Below, piece by piece: positions 50,150 to 59,642 of a DNA stretch of 64,000 nt. Both the position numbers and the translations under genes were made by a program. Position 1 is the first letter of the stretch; each line of letters begins with the position of its first letter. Under the pieces are notes generated by a model. It had not been told where the DNA came from, did no database searches, and saw only the letters and a list, made by a program, of their open reading frames with translations. Source of the stretch: DASTFY01 sp963769115 (GTDB lineage: Bacteria > Actinomycetota > Acidimicrobiia > Acidimicrobiales > Ilumatobacteraceae); contig CAVYKN010000001.1 of NCBI GenBank assembly GCA_963769115.1, positions 60,009-124,008 on the forward strand, read 5' to 3'.

Positions 50150-51161
50150 ATGACGGTACGCGTAGGCGTCAACGGGTTCGGTCGGATCGGGCGCAACTTC
50201 TTCCGGGCGGCCAAGAAGTCCGGAGCGGACATCGACTTCGTGGCCGTGAACGACCTCGGCTCGCGTGGCCACCATGGCCCACCTGCTCAAGTACGACTCG
50301 GTGCTGGGCGTGCTGCCCTACGACATCGCCGCCACCGATGAAGGCATCTCCGTGGACGGCGACGTCCTGAAGGTGCTGTCCGTCCGCGATCCGAAGGAGC
50401 TCCCGTGGGGTGATCTCGGGGTGGACGTGGTCATCGAGTCCACCGGCTTCTTCACCGATCGGGACAAGGCCGCCGCTCACCTCGACGCCGGCGCCAAGCT
50501 GGTGATCATCTCGGCGCCCGGCAAGGGAGCCGACGCCACGTTCGTCTACGGGGTGAACCACGAGGACTTCGACCCTGCGAAGGACAAGGTCGTCTCCAAC
50601 GCCTCGTGCACGACCAACTGCTTCGTGCCCCTGGTCAAGGTGCTGGACGACGCCTTCGGCGTCGAGAAGGGCCTGATGACCACCGTCCACGCCTACACCG
50701 GCGACCAGATGCTGGTGGACGGCCCCCACAGCGACCTGCGCCGGGCGCGGGGCGCGGCCATCAACATCATCCCCACGTCGACCGGGGCCGCCCGCGCCAC
50801 GTCACTCGTCCTCGAGTCCATGAAGGGCAAGCTCGACGGGTCGTCGTTGCGGGTGCCCGTTCCCACGGGTTCCATCACCGACTTCAACGCCGTGCTGTCG
50901 CGGGAGGCATCCGTTGACGAGATCAACGCTGCCTACAAGGCCGCCGCCGACGGACCGCTCAAGGGCGTGCTCGAGTACACCGACGTGCCCATCGTGTCGT
51001 CGGACATCGTGACGAACCCGCACAGCTGCATCTTCGACAGCGACCTCACGATGTCGCTCGGGAACCTGGTGAAGGTGCTGGGCTGGTACGACAACGAGTG
51101 GGGCTATTCCAACCGGCTCGTGGACTTCACCGCCTACGCCGGTCCCAAACTGGCTGGGTGA
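50150..51161 (+). CDS. gap: Glyceraldehyde-3-phosphate dehydrogenase, one frame change
   Basis: NAD-dependent GAPDH of glycolysis, about 337 residues. N-terminal NAD fold VRVGVNGFGRIGRNFFRAA, catalytic Cys in SNASCTTNC near 153, HAYTGDQ (catalytic His) near 180 and the C-terminal WYDNEWGYSNR. One extra C near 50261 splits the frame between VNDLGS and VATMAHLLKYDS. ATG 50150 has a strong ribosome site (aggaggag). pgk and tpiA follow within a few bases, forming a glycolytic operon. Confidence 0.95.
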
Positions 51162-51167
51162 CGCCGG

Positions 51168-52271
51168 GTGAGCCGGCTCCCGCTGTTGGAGGACCTGCCG
51201 CCGGTCGAGGGCCGGCGGGTGCTCGTCCGCACCGACTTCAACGTTCCGCTCGACGACGGGCGGATCACCGACGACTTCCGCATCCGCGCCGCGCTCCCGA
51301 CCATCACCTGGCTCCAGGAGCGCGGGGCCACGGTGGTCTGTGCCAGCCACCTCGGCCGGCCGAAGGGCCAGCCGAACCCGAAGTACTCCATGGATCCCGT
51401 CCGGGCCCGCCTGGCCGAGCTGGCGCCCGGCGCCGAGCTGCTGGACAACCTGCGCTTCGATCCGGGCGAGGAGGGCAACGATCCCGCCTTCGTGACCAGG
51501 CTGGTCGAGGGCATGGACGCCTATGTGGACGACGCGTTCGGCGCCGCCCATCGCGCCCACGCCTCCATCGTCGGTCCGCCCCGGACGCTGCCGTCGGCCG
51601 CCGGCCGCCTGCTGGCCCGGGAGGTCGAGGTCCTCTCCGGGCTCCGTGAGAACCCCCGCCGGCCATTCGTGGCCGTCCTCGGCGGCGCCAAGGTCAGCGA
51701 CAAGCTGGGCGTCATCGATGCCCTGCTCGCGGTCGTCGACGTGCTGGTCATCGGCGGGGGGATGTGCTTCACGTTCCTCGCCGCGCGCGGCAACCCCATC
51801 GGCGACTCCCTGTGCGAGGAGGACCAGATCGACCGGTGCCGGACGCTGCTCGACGGCGCCAAGCCGATCCACCTGCCCGAGGACATCGTCGGTCTCGACC
51901 CCTCCGGCCAGGTCGCCAACTACGGCGTGCGCCTGCCGCCCGGGGCGAAGGGGCTCGACATCGGCCCGGGATCGGCCGCGGCCTTCGCCGACGTCATCCT
52001 CGACGCCGGCACGGTGTTCTGGAACGGGCCGATGGGCATGTTCGAGGACCCCCGGTTCGCCGCCGGCACCCGGACCGTGGCCGAGGCCATCGCCGAGACG
52101 AAGGCGTTCACCGTCGTCGGTGGCGGGGACTCCGCCGCCGCGCTGGCCGAGTTCGGGCTGGCCGACCAGGTCGACCACGTGTCCACGGGCGGGGGAGCGT
52201 CGCTGGAGCTGCTCGAGCTGGGCGACCTGCCCGGGCTCGCTGCCCTGAGGGAGGCCCCGAACGCCCCATGA
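51168..52271 (+). CDS. pgk: Phosphoglycerate kinase, shorter than usual
   Basis: ATP-forming step of lower glycolysis. 367 residues in an intact frame, GTG 51168, 6 bp after the gap stop. Conserved: VLVRTDFNVPLDDGRITDD near 16, CASHLGRPKGQPNPKYS near 58, AYVDDAFGAAHRAHASI near 117, the hinge VLGGAKVSDKLGVIDALL near 168 and GGGDSAAALAEFG near 320. Usual bacterial PGKs have about 390-400 residues. The gap is in the N-domain, where ARLAELAPGAELLDNLRF joins directly and about 25 residues (the usual D-x-x-G strand and loop) are absent. Its stop overlaps the tpiA start. Confidence 0.95.
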   Translation: MSRLPLLEDLPPVEGRRVLVRTDFNVPLDDGRITDDFRIRAALPTITWLQERGATVVCASHLGRPKGQPNPKYSMDPVRARLAELAPGAELLDNLRFDPGEEGNDPAFVTRLVEGMDAYVDDAFGAAHRAHASIVGPPRTLPSAAGRLLAREVEVLSGLRENPRRPFVAVLGGAKVSDKLGVIDALLAVVDVLVIGGGMCFTFLAARGNPIGDSLCEEDQIDRCRTLLDGAKPIHLPEDIVGLDPSGQVANYGVRLPPGAKGLDIGPGSAAAFADVILDAGTVFWNGPMGMFEDPRFAAGTRTVAEAIAETKAFTVVGGGDSAAALAEFGLADQVDHVSTGGGASLELLELGDLPGLAALREAPNAP

Positions 52272-53086
52272 CTGACACCGGCCCCGGCGGCAGCGCCGGC
52301 TCCAGCGACCGCCGGCCGCTCATCAGCGGCAACTGGAAGATGCACCTCAACCACTTCGAGGCCATCCAGACCGTCCAGAAGCTGGCCTACCTGCTAGGTG
52401 CGGACGACGTCGAGCACGTCGACGTCAGCGTCCACCCGCCGTTCACGGACATCCGCTCGGTGCAGACCCTGATCGATGCCGACGACATCCCGATCGCGCT
52501 CGGCGCACAGCACTGCCACTGGGAGGAGAAGGGCGCCTTCACGGGCGAGGTCGCCCCGGTCTTCCTGGCCAAGCTCAACGTGCGCTACGTGATCACGGGT
52601 CACAGCGAGCGCCGGGAGCTCTTCGGCGAGACCGACGAGATGGTGGCCCGCAAGACCACGGCCATCCAGGCGATGGGCATGACCCCCATCGTCTGCGTGG
52701 GTGAGACGCTGGAGGAACGGGAGGCCGGCCGGACCGAGGCCAAGGTCCTCGACCAGGTGGCGTCGGCGCTCGCCGGCCGGACCGCTGAGCAGGTCGGATC
52801 GCTCGTCATCGCCTACGAGCCGATCTGGGCCATCGGCACGGGCCGCACGGCGACGGCGGCCGACGCCCAGGCCGTCATCGGGGCCATCAGGGGCAAGGTG
52901 GCCGAGGTGACCGGCCACGCCGCGGCGGCGGCCGTGCGCATCCAGTACGGAGGGTCGGTCAAGGCGGCCAACATCGCCGAGCTCATGGCGGAGCCCGACA
53001 TCGATGGCGCCCTGGTCGGTGGGGCCAGCCTCGATCCGGAGGAGTTCGCCCGCATCGTCCAGTTCCCCAAGCACGGCCCGGCCTGA
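52268..53086 (+). CDS. tpiA: Triosephosphate isomerase
   Basis: 272 residues, intact frame; ATG overlaps the pgk stop (ATGA). The family residues are all there: SGNWKMHLN near 20 (Lys), ITGHSERRELFGE near 110 (catalytic His), AYEPIWAIGTGRTAT near 180 (catalytic Glu and loop 6), YGGSVKAANIAELM and VGGASLDPEEF at the end. An extension of about 15 residues (MTDTGPGGSAGSSDR) precedes the barrel. It closes the gap-pgk-tpiA operon; secG, normally next, is about 6 kb further on behind an ABC transporter. Confidence 0.96.
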   Translation: MTDTGPGGSAGSSDRRPLISGNWKMHLNHFEAIQTVQKLAYLLGADDVEHVDVSVHPPFTDIRSVQTLIDADDIPIALGAQHCHWEEKGAFTGEVAPVFLAKLNVRYVITGHSERRELFGETDEMVARKTTAIQAMGMTPIVCVGETLEEREAGRTEAKVLDQVASALAGRTAEQVGSLVIAYEPIWAIGTGRTATAADAQAVIGAIRGKVAEVTGHAAAAAVRIQYGGSVKAANIAELMAEPDIDGALVGGASLDPEEFARIVQFPKHGPA

Positions 53087-53403
53087 CGGGCGGCCTGACC
53101 GGCCCGGCCCGCCGCAGGGGCGCCCCCGCCAGGCGGCTGAAACATCTCGTTCAAGATCGACCGTTCGGGAACAGCCTGACTACCGATTGGTAACCGCCGT
53201 GCTAAATTGCGCTGAGTCCATGAGCCGATACGTCGAAGGGGAGGTGAGGTGATTGGACCCACTGCGGTCGAACGCCGGCATTCAGGTCGGGCGGTTCCCG
53301 TCGTGGTGAGTGCGTGCCCCACAAGGGGTGCAGAACCAGGCCCACGCCGCTTGCGCGGCCCGGGCGGCCCTCCCGCACCACACGAACCCAGGAGGTCAAG
53401 TAC
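53087..53403 (+). promoter_or_regulatory. Intergenic leader region before the peptide ABC transporter
   Basis: 317 bp without a standard gene. A TAAATT -10 candidate lies at 53203-53208 with no good -35. ATG at 53220 opens a 10-codon ORF (MSRYVEGEVR, stop 53250) that could be a leader peptide. A strong Shine-Dalgarno (aggaggt, 53390-53396) serves the binding-protein gene. I see no riboswitch or terminator that I can name. Confidence 0.4.
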
Positions 53404-55148
53404 GTGAGAAGAACCCCGAGGAGCGCCAAGTTCGTGGCGTTGCTCGCCGGCACCGCTCTCATTGCCGCAGCATGCGGCAGCGATGACGATTCCGGCAGCG
53501 GCGACACGACGGCGGCGACCGAGGCGCCCGCCACAGAGGCGCCCAGCAGCGAGGCGCCCGCCGGCAGCGACGCGCCCACCACCGGTGGGGAGGCGCCCGC
53601 CGGCGGCATGACCGTGACCTACAACCTCAACCCGGACGCGGTCTGGGACGATGGCACGCCCATCACGTCGGCAGATCTTGAGTGCACCTACAAGGCGTCG
53701 CTCAACACGCCGGGGTCGATCAGAACCGCGGGCTACGACGTGATCGCCTCGGTCGACGCGTCGGACCCGGCGACATTCGTCGTCACGTTCGAGCAGCCGT
53801 ACGCGGCGTACAAGAGCCTCTGGAGCGACAACGGCATCATCAAGGCCGATGCCGTGGCCAACTGCGACGACATCTCCGGCGACTTCCAGGACATGATCCC
53901 GTTCTCGGGCCAGCCCTGGAAGATGGAGTCCTGGAGCCCCGACCAGCTGGTGCTCGTGCCGAACGAGAGCTACTGGGTCGAGGAGGACAAGCCCGTCGCC
54001 ACCCGCGCCGTCATGGTGCCGAAGGCCGACAGCGACACCGAGATCAACTCGCTGAAGTCGGGCGAGGTCGGCATGATCTTCCCGCAGGCCTTCGCCGGCA
54101 TCACCGACGCGCTGAACGACCCGAACATCAAGTTCACGCCGGGCTACGGGACCAACTACGAGGACCTGTGGCTCCAGCAGGCGACCGGGCCGTTCGCCGA
54201 TCCGATCTTCCGCAAGGCCTTCGCGAAGTCGGTCGACCGTGAGCTGATCCTGAAGTCCATCTACGACCCGATCTTCCCGGGCTCCGAGCTGCTGAACTGC
54301 GGCCTGTGGGTCCCGACGGTCGGCCCGTGGTGCGACAACACCCAGTTCGCGGACTTCTACGACCCGGCCGGCGCCGAGGCGCTGCTCACCGAGAACGGCT
54401 GGGCCAAGGGCGCCGACGGCTACTGGGCCAAGGACGGCACCGTCCCCACGATCCGTTGGACGATCAACACCGGCAACAAGCGCCGTGAGGACACCCAGGC
54501 CCTGATGCTGCCGATCTTGCAACCAGGCCGGCTTCAAGGTCGTCGCGGACAACACGGACGCCGACACGCTGTTCCAGAAGCGGCTCCCCGCGCTGGACTA
54601 CGACCTCGGCATGTTCATCCAGACGGCTGCGCCGGATCCCACGGTGACCAGCATCATGCACTGCGACCAGGTCCCCTCGGCCGAGAACAACAACCAGGGC
54701 AACAGCACCACCGGCTGGTGCAACGAGGAGGCCTCGGCGCTCATGACCCAGTCGGACCAGGAGGTCGACGAGACCGCTCGGGCCGATCTGATCCACCAGA
54801 TCGGTCAGGCGATGGTCGACGACGCAGTGGTGCTGCCGCTGTTCCAGTTCCCGAACATCGCGGCCTGGCGCACCGATCAGCTCAGTGGGCCGATCGACGC
54901 GGACGCCGCGAACTACCGCAGCGCCTTCAACAACCTCAACAAGTGGGAGCCGGCCGGCGGCGACATCCTCATCGGCGCCGAGCAGTGGCCCGACTGCCTC
55001 AACCCGGTGACTGAGTGCGCGAACTCGTCGTGGGAGTTCTGGACCGCCAACGTGCCCGTCCTCCCGGGGGTGTTCGTCACGACCGCCGACGGCAACTACG
55101 AAGTCACGGCAGTCGTGATCGGAGGAGCCAACGGTCACACTGGGCTGA
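53404..55148 (+). CDS. Family-5 peptide-type substrate-binding lipoprotein, apparently circularly permuted; two frame changes
   Basis: ABC transporter binding protein. GTG 53404, lipobox IAAAC near residue 23, then a Thr/Pro/Ala-rich linker. The domain then starts at VTYNLNPDAVWDDGTPITSADL, which normally lies about 60-70 residues into the mature protein. The missing first segment appears at the other end: after the usual C-terminal part (RTDQLSGPIDADAANYRS, NNLNKWEPAGG) comes ILIGAEQWPDCLNPVTECAN, SSWEFWTANVPVLPGVFVT and a final GEPTVTLG, read after removing one base near 55125 and ending at TGA 55146. Another frame change is near 54520. About 580 residues. The next gene encodes the permease. 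Confidence 0.85.
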
Positions 55149-55179
55149 CTTCGTCAGTAGAGTCTGACCAAACGGTGAC

Positions 55180-55210
55180 GGTGCGGGGCCGGCGACGCCG
55201 GCCCCGCACC
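55180..55210. terminator. Perfect 14-bp hairpin between binding protein and permease genes
   Basis: Arms 55180-55193 (ggtgcggggccggc) and 55197-55210 are exact reverse complements with a 3-nt loop. No T-run follows. In transporter operons such hairpins often protect the binding-protein message and reduce read-through into permease genes, giving an excess of binding protein. Confidence 0.7.
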
Positions 55211-55233
55211 CCACCACGGGGGAAGGAGGGTGG

Positions 55234-56214
55234 ATGCTCCGCTTCACAGGCCGACGGTTGCTGTGGGCCATCCCCACGCTGCTCATCATCAGCTTCCTGG
55301 TCTTCGCCGCGCTGCGGGCCGGCACTGATCCGGTCGCGAGCTACGTGCGGGTCAACCCCCGGGCCACACCGGAGAAGATCCAGCAGTACAGGGAGGCCAA
55401 CGGCCTCGTCGGGAGCATGCCGGAGCAGTACTTCCGCTGGGCCGGCCACTTCATCACGGGGAACTGGGGGAACTCGATCAAGGGCAACCGGCCGGTGTGG
55501 CCGGAGATGAAGAACGCCCTCGCCAACACCTTGGTGCTCGGGATCGTGGCCACGATCGTCGGCGTCAGCATCGGTCTGGCCATCGGCATCCTCGCCGCGC
55601 TCCGCCCCTACTCCAAGTTCGACACCGCAGCCACCACGGGGGCCTTCGTCGGGTTCTCGATCCCGCCGTTCGTGTCGGCGGTGCTGCTGCAACTGATCTT
55701 CGCGGTGTACCTCACCAAGTGGCTGGGACTCTCGAAGCCGTTCCTGCCCACCTCCGGCGTCTACCCGCCTGGCCAGCAGGGCTTCGACCCCGTCCTTCGT
55801 GCCAAACACCTCATCCTGCCCGTCACGGTCGTCGCCATCCAGACGATCGCCGTCTACAGCCGCTACATGCGCACCCAGCTCATGGAGGTCAAGAGCTCGG
55901 ACTACATGCGCACGGCGCGGTCGAAGGGGATCTCCGAGCGGGCGGTGATCGTCAAGCACGGGCTGCGCAACGCGCTGATCCCCATCATCACGGTGGCCGC
56001 CATCGACATCGGCGCCATCATCGGCGGCCTGATCATCACCGAGCGCATCTTCGAGTACAAGGGGATGGGGGACTTCTTCCTGACGGCGCTCAGCAACGGT
56101 GACTTCCCACAGCTCATGCCGTGGCTGGTGATCGTGGTCATCTCGGTGATCCTGTTCAACCTGCTGGCCGACGTCTCGTACGCCACGCTCGACCCGAGGA
56201 TCCGCCTTGAGTGA
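55234..56214 (+). CDS. Peptide-type ABC transporter permease (DppB/OppB family)
   Basis: 326 residues in an intact frame, ribosome site aaggaggg before ATG 55234. First span LLWAIPTLLIISFLVFAAL, then about five more, with the BPD_transp_1 coupling motif region SDYMRTARSKGISERAVIVKHGLRNALIP near 225. The N-terminal periplasmic loop has NPRATPEKIQQYREANGL, typical of the B-type permease. It pairs with the next gene to form the transmembrane channel. Substrate is probably peptides or related compounds, by family. Confidence 0.93.
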   Translation: MLRFTGRRLLWAIPTLLIISFLVFAALRAGTDPVASYVRVNPRATPEKIQQYREANGLVGSMPEQYFRWAGHFITGNWGNSIKGNRPVWPEMKNALANTLVLGIVATIVGVSIGLAIGILAALRPYSKFDTAATTGAFVGFSIPPFVSAVLLQLIFAVYLTKWLGLSKPFLPTSGVYPPGQQGFDPVLRAKHLILPVTVVAIQTIAVYSRYMRTQLMEVKSSDYMRTARSKGISERAVIVKHGLRNALIPIITVAAIDIGAIIGGLIITERIFEYKGMGDFFLTALSNGDFPQLMPWLVIVVISVILFNLLADVSYATLDPRIRLE

Positions 56215-57202
56215 CCTCGCCCTCACCTCGCTGGAGCCGGCTCCGGACCCCATGGCGGCCGAGTCGGATCTGGCCGAAGGCATCTCCAGCTCGTCCCGCT
56301 CACCGGCCCAGCTCGCGGTCCGGCGGTTCCTACGTCACAAGGCGGCAGTGACCGGGAGCATCGTGCTGCTCATCATCACGGCGGCCGTGCTGCTCGCCCC
56401 GTGGATCGCTCCCTACGGCGAGACCGAGCTCGTCGGCGACCCGCGGACCGAGAGCATCGCCTTCCTGCGTCCGCAGTCCGCGTACTGGTTCGGGACCGAC
56501 TCGATCGGCCGTGACATGTACTCGCTGATCCTCTGGGGCGGCCGGGTGTCGCTGTTCATCGGCGTGGCGGTTGCCTTCTCGGCCGCCATCATCGGCACCC
56601 TCATTGGCGCCTTCGCCGGTTTCAAGGGCGGCAAGTTCGATGACTTCCTCATGCGAGCAACCGACCTGTTCCTGGCCTTCCCGTTGCTGGTCGCCCTGCT
56701 GGTGATCCGGCAGCTCCCTGAGAAGCAGGCGTGGGCTCGCACCGCGTTCGGCGAGACGACCTCCATCCGCCTCACGATCACGCTGCTGGTGATCGTCTCG
56801 TGGATGGCGACGGCCCGCATCGTGCGGGGACAGGTCCTCTCCTTGAAGGAGAAGGAGTTCATCGAGGCCGCCCGGGCGCTCGGCGCCACGAACTGGCGGA
56901 TCATCTCGCGGCACCTCATCCCCAACTGCATCGGACCGATCATCGTCGCCGCGACGTTCACGGTCGCCGCGGCCATCATCACCGAGTCGACCCTGTCGTT
57001 CTTCGGCTTCGGCGTGCAGCCTCCCCATGTGAGCTGGGGCAACCTGCTGGCCGGCTCGAAGTCCTACATCGGCCAGGGCAAGTGGTGGTTGATCGTGTTC
57101 CCCAGCCTGGCCCTCCTGTTCACGGTCTTGGCCATCAACTTCATCGGTGACGGCCTGCGGGACGCCTTCGATCCCAAGCAGGCCAAGGAGAAGGCGGCCT
57201 GA
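56207..57202 (+). CDS. Peptide-type ABC transporter permease (DppC/OppC family)
   Basis: 331 residues; TTG 56207 lies within the end of the preceding gene (8-bp overlap). A cytoplasmic tail of about 45 residues precedes the first span (GSIVLLIITAAVLLAPWIAPY). The family motif WFGTDSIGRDMYSLILWGGRVSL follows near 100 and the coupling loop KEFIEAARALGATNWRIISRHLIPN near 225. Partner of the B-type permease. The downstream ATPase gene starts exactly at its stop. Confidence 0.93.
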   Translation: MSDLALTSLEPAPDPMAAESDLAEGISSSSRSPAQLAVRRFLRHKAAVTGSIVLLIITAAVLLAPWIAPYGETELVGDPRTESIAFLRPQSAYWFGTDSIGRDMYSLILWGGRVSLFIGVAVAFSAAIIGTLIGAFAGFKGGKFDDFLMRATDLFLAFPLLVALLVIRQLPEKQAWARTAFGETTSIRLTITLLVIVSWMATARIVRGQVLSLKEKEFIEAARALGATNWRIISRHLIPNCIGPIIVAATFTVAAAIITESTLSFFGFGVQPPHVSWGNLLAGSKSYIGQGKWWLIVFPSLALLFTVLAINFIGDGLRDAFDPKQAKEKAA

Positions 57203-58179
57203 TGGCCACACCGGTGTTCGAGGTGCGGGACCTCAAGGTCTCGTTCCCCACCGACGATGGTCCGGTGCAGGCGGTACGGGGCGTCGACCTGTCCGTGAAC
57301 GAGGGCGAGCTGGTCGGGGTGGTCGGCGAGTCCGGGTCGGGGAAGTCCGTCACCTTCCTCGCGGTCATGGGACTGCTGCCGCAATCGGCGCAGATCACCG
57401 GCTCGGCCGTGGTCCGGGGTCAGGAGCTGATCGGTGTCGACAAGAAGATCCAGCGCCGGGTGCGGGGGCAGCGGCTGGCCATCATCTTCCAGGACCCGCT
57501 GTCGGCGCTGAACCCGGTCCACCGGGTGGGGGACCAGATCGCCGAGATGATCCAGGCCCACCAGGACCTCAACGACAACCAGGCCAACCTGCGCGCGATC
57601 GAGCTCCTGGACCTCGTCGGCATCCCGCAGCCCAAGACCCGGGCCCGGCAATACCCGCACGAGTACTCGGGTGGCATGCGCCAGCGGGCGATGATCGCCA
57701 TGGCGGTGGCCAACGATCCCGAGGTGCTCATCGCCGACGAGCCCACCACCGCCCTCGATGTCACCGTGCAGGCTCAGATCCTCGAGGTCATCCAGCGGGT
57801 GCAGCGGGAGCTCGGCACGGCCATCGTGTTCATCACGCACGACCTGGGGGTCATCGCCCGCGTGGCCGACCGCGTGCAGGTCATGTACGCCGGCCGGGTG
57901 GTCGAGCGGGGTTCGGTCCACGAGCTGTTCGACCACTCCACCCACCCCTACACGCGTGGGCTGCTCCAGTCGCTGCCGGGCCTCGGGCGCGAGCGGCTCA
58001 CCCCCATCCCCGGCGCGCCCCCCAACATGCTCCGGCCGCCGTCAGGCTGCGCGTTCCGGCCCCGGTGCCCGTACGCCGAGGAGCAGTGCGCGGGCGATCT
58101 GCCCGAGTTGCGTCAGGTGGGCGATCTGGAGACGGCCTGCGTGCGGGTTGACGAGCTGCTGAGTGGAGGCGTGCTTTGA
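57202..58179 (+). CDS. Peptide-type ABC transporter ATP-binding protein (DppD/OppD family)
   Basis: 325 residues, intact frame; ATG 57202 overlaps the permease stop. Walker A GESGSGKSVTFLA near 41, Q-loop IIFQDPLSALNPV near 96, signature EYSGGMRQRAMIAMAVAN near 155, Walker B VLIADEPTTALD near 175 and the H-loop ITHDLGVIARVADRV. The C-terminal oligopeptide-transporter extension GCAFRPRCPYAEEQC carries the Cys pattern of the OppD/OppF group. Energises uptake together with the next gene. Confidence 0.95.
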   Translation: MATPVFEVRDLKVSFPTDDGPVQAVRGVDLSVNEGELVGVVGESGSGKSVTFLAVMGLLPQSAQITGSAVVRGQELIGVDKKIQRRVRGQRLAIIFQDPLSALNPVHRVGDQIAEMIQAHQDLNDNQANLRAIELLDLVGIPQPKTRARQYPHEYSGGMRQRAMIAMAVANDPEVLIADEPTTALDVTVQAQILEVIQRVQRELGTAIVFITHDLGVIARVADRVQVMYAGRVVERGSVHELFDHSTHPYTRGLLQSLPGLGRERLTPIPGAPPNMLRPPSGCAFRPRCPYAEEQCAGDLPELRQVGDLETACVRVDELLSGGVL

Positions 58180-59326
58180 CGGCGGTGATGGGAGCGGCGA
58201 GCGGGCCTGTGCTCGAGGTCACGGACCTGGTCAAGAACTTCTCGGTGAAGTCGTTGGAAGGCGTGCGAGCCGTCAGGTCGACGGTGCAGGCGGTGTCCGG
58301 CGTGTCGTTCAGCGTGGAGGGCGGGCAGACGCTCGGACTGGTGGGAGAGTCCGGTTCCGGCAAGTCGACGGTCGGCCGGTGCCTCTTGCGCCTGATCGAG
58401 CCGACCTCGGGGTCGGTCAAGTTCAAGGGTCAGGAGCTCACGACGCTCGATCAGAAGGCGATGCGGGGCCTGCGCAGTGAGCTGCAGATCGTGTTCCAGG
58501 ACCCGTACGCGTCGCTCGATCCGCGCATGACCATCGGCTCCGTCATCACCGAGCCGTTCAAGATCCACAAGATCAAGGGCAACCACAAGGAGAAGGTGGC
58601 CGAGCTCCTGCGTCTGGTCGGCCTCTCGCCCGACCACGCCCGCCGCTTCCCGCACGAGTTCTCCGGTGGCCAGCGCCAGCGGATCGGCGTGGCCCGGGCC
58701 CTCGCCCTCGAACCCGTCGCTGATCGTGCTGGACGAGCCCGTCTCCGCCTTGGACGTGTCCATCCAGGCCGGCGTCGTCAACCTGCTCCAAGACCTGCAG
58801 GACCGGCTCGGGCTGTCGTACCTCTTCATCGCCCACGACCTCTCGGTGGTCCGCCACATCTCGAACGTGGTGGCGGTCATGTACCTCGGGAAGCTGGTCG
58901 AGATGGCGCCGGCCGAGGAGATCTACACCGCCGCCGCCCACCCGTACACGCAGGCCCTGCTGTCGGCCATCCCCGAGCCCGACCCCATCGTGGAGCGGCA
59001 GCGGCAGCGGATCGTGCTCATGGGTGACCCGCCCAGCCCCATCAACCCGCCCAGCGGCTGCCGGTTCCGCACCCGGTGCTGGAAGGCGCAGGACCTGTGC
59101 GCCGAGCAGGAGCCGCTGCTGGTGGACCGTGGCCAGGGGCACCCTGTGGCCTGCCACTTCCCGGAGATCGTCGAGGGCCTCGCCATCGACGTCGAGGAGG
59201 CCCACGCGGTCGCCGAGGGGGTCGACGTCCACCAGCTGAGCGCGCCGGCGCCGATCATCGTCGCCGGATTCCTCCCCGGAACCCGTGATCGAAGACGACC
59301 CCGTGGAGACTGCGGCCGGCGGATAG
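58176..59326 (+). CDS. Peptide-type ABC transporter ATP-binding protein (DppF/OppF family), two frame changes
   Basis: About 383 residues; TTG 58176 overlaps the upstream stop, or ATG 58188. Walker A GESGSGKSTVGRCLL near 63, Q-loop QIVFQDPYASLDPR, signature EFSGGQRQRIGVARALAL, then after an added base near 58710 Walker B IVLDEPVSALDVS and H-loop IAHDLSVVRHI. The C-terminal Cys motif CRFRTRCWKAQDLC is present. A second frame change near 59272 gives the end SPEPVIEDDPVETAAGG and TAG 59324. Completes a full five-gene importer. Confidence 0.92.
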
Positions 59327-59337
59327 GCTGGTCCGCC

Positions 59338-59577
59338 GTGCGTACGGTCGTCACCTTCATGACCTCGGTGGTCTTCGTCGTCACCTTCATCGGGATGGTG
59401 GTCGGCATCCTGCTGCACAGCGGGCGCGGTGGCGGCCTCTCGGACATGTTCGGCGGGGCCGGTGGAGCCGCTCTCGGCTCGACCGCCGCCGAGCGCAACC
59501 TCAACCGGATCACGTTCATCCTGGTCCTGGCCTGGAGCTTCAGCGTCATCGGGCTGGGCCTGCTCCTGTCCGCCTGA
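59338..59577 (+). CDS. secG: Preprotein translocase subunit SecG
   Basis: 79-residue SecYEG accessory subunit. Two spans (VVTFMTSVVFVVTFIGMVVGILL and FILVLAWSFSVIGLGLLL) enclose the conserved cytoplasmic loop HSGRGGGLSDMFGG. GTG 59338 lies 8 nt after a TAGGCT -10 box. In most actinobacteria it directly follows tpiA; here a transporter operon lies between. tRNA-Leu follows. Confidence 0.93.
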   Translation: MRTVVTFMTSVVFVVTFIGMVVGILLHSGRGGGLSDMFGGAGGAALGSTAAERNLNRITFILVLAWSFSVIGLGLLLSA

Positions 59578-59642
59578 GGGCGACCCTCGGGCGTTGCCGC
59601 GGCCGCTGGCCGGGGCGTATCGTGACTCGTTCACCAGACCAC

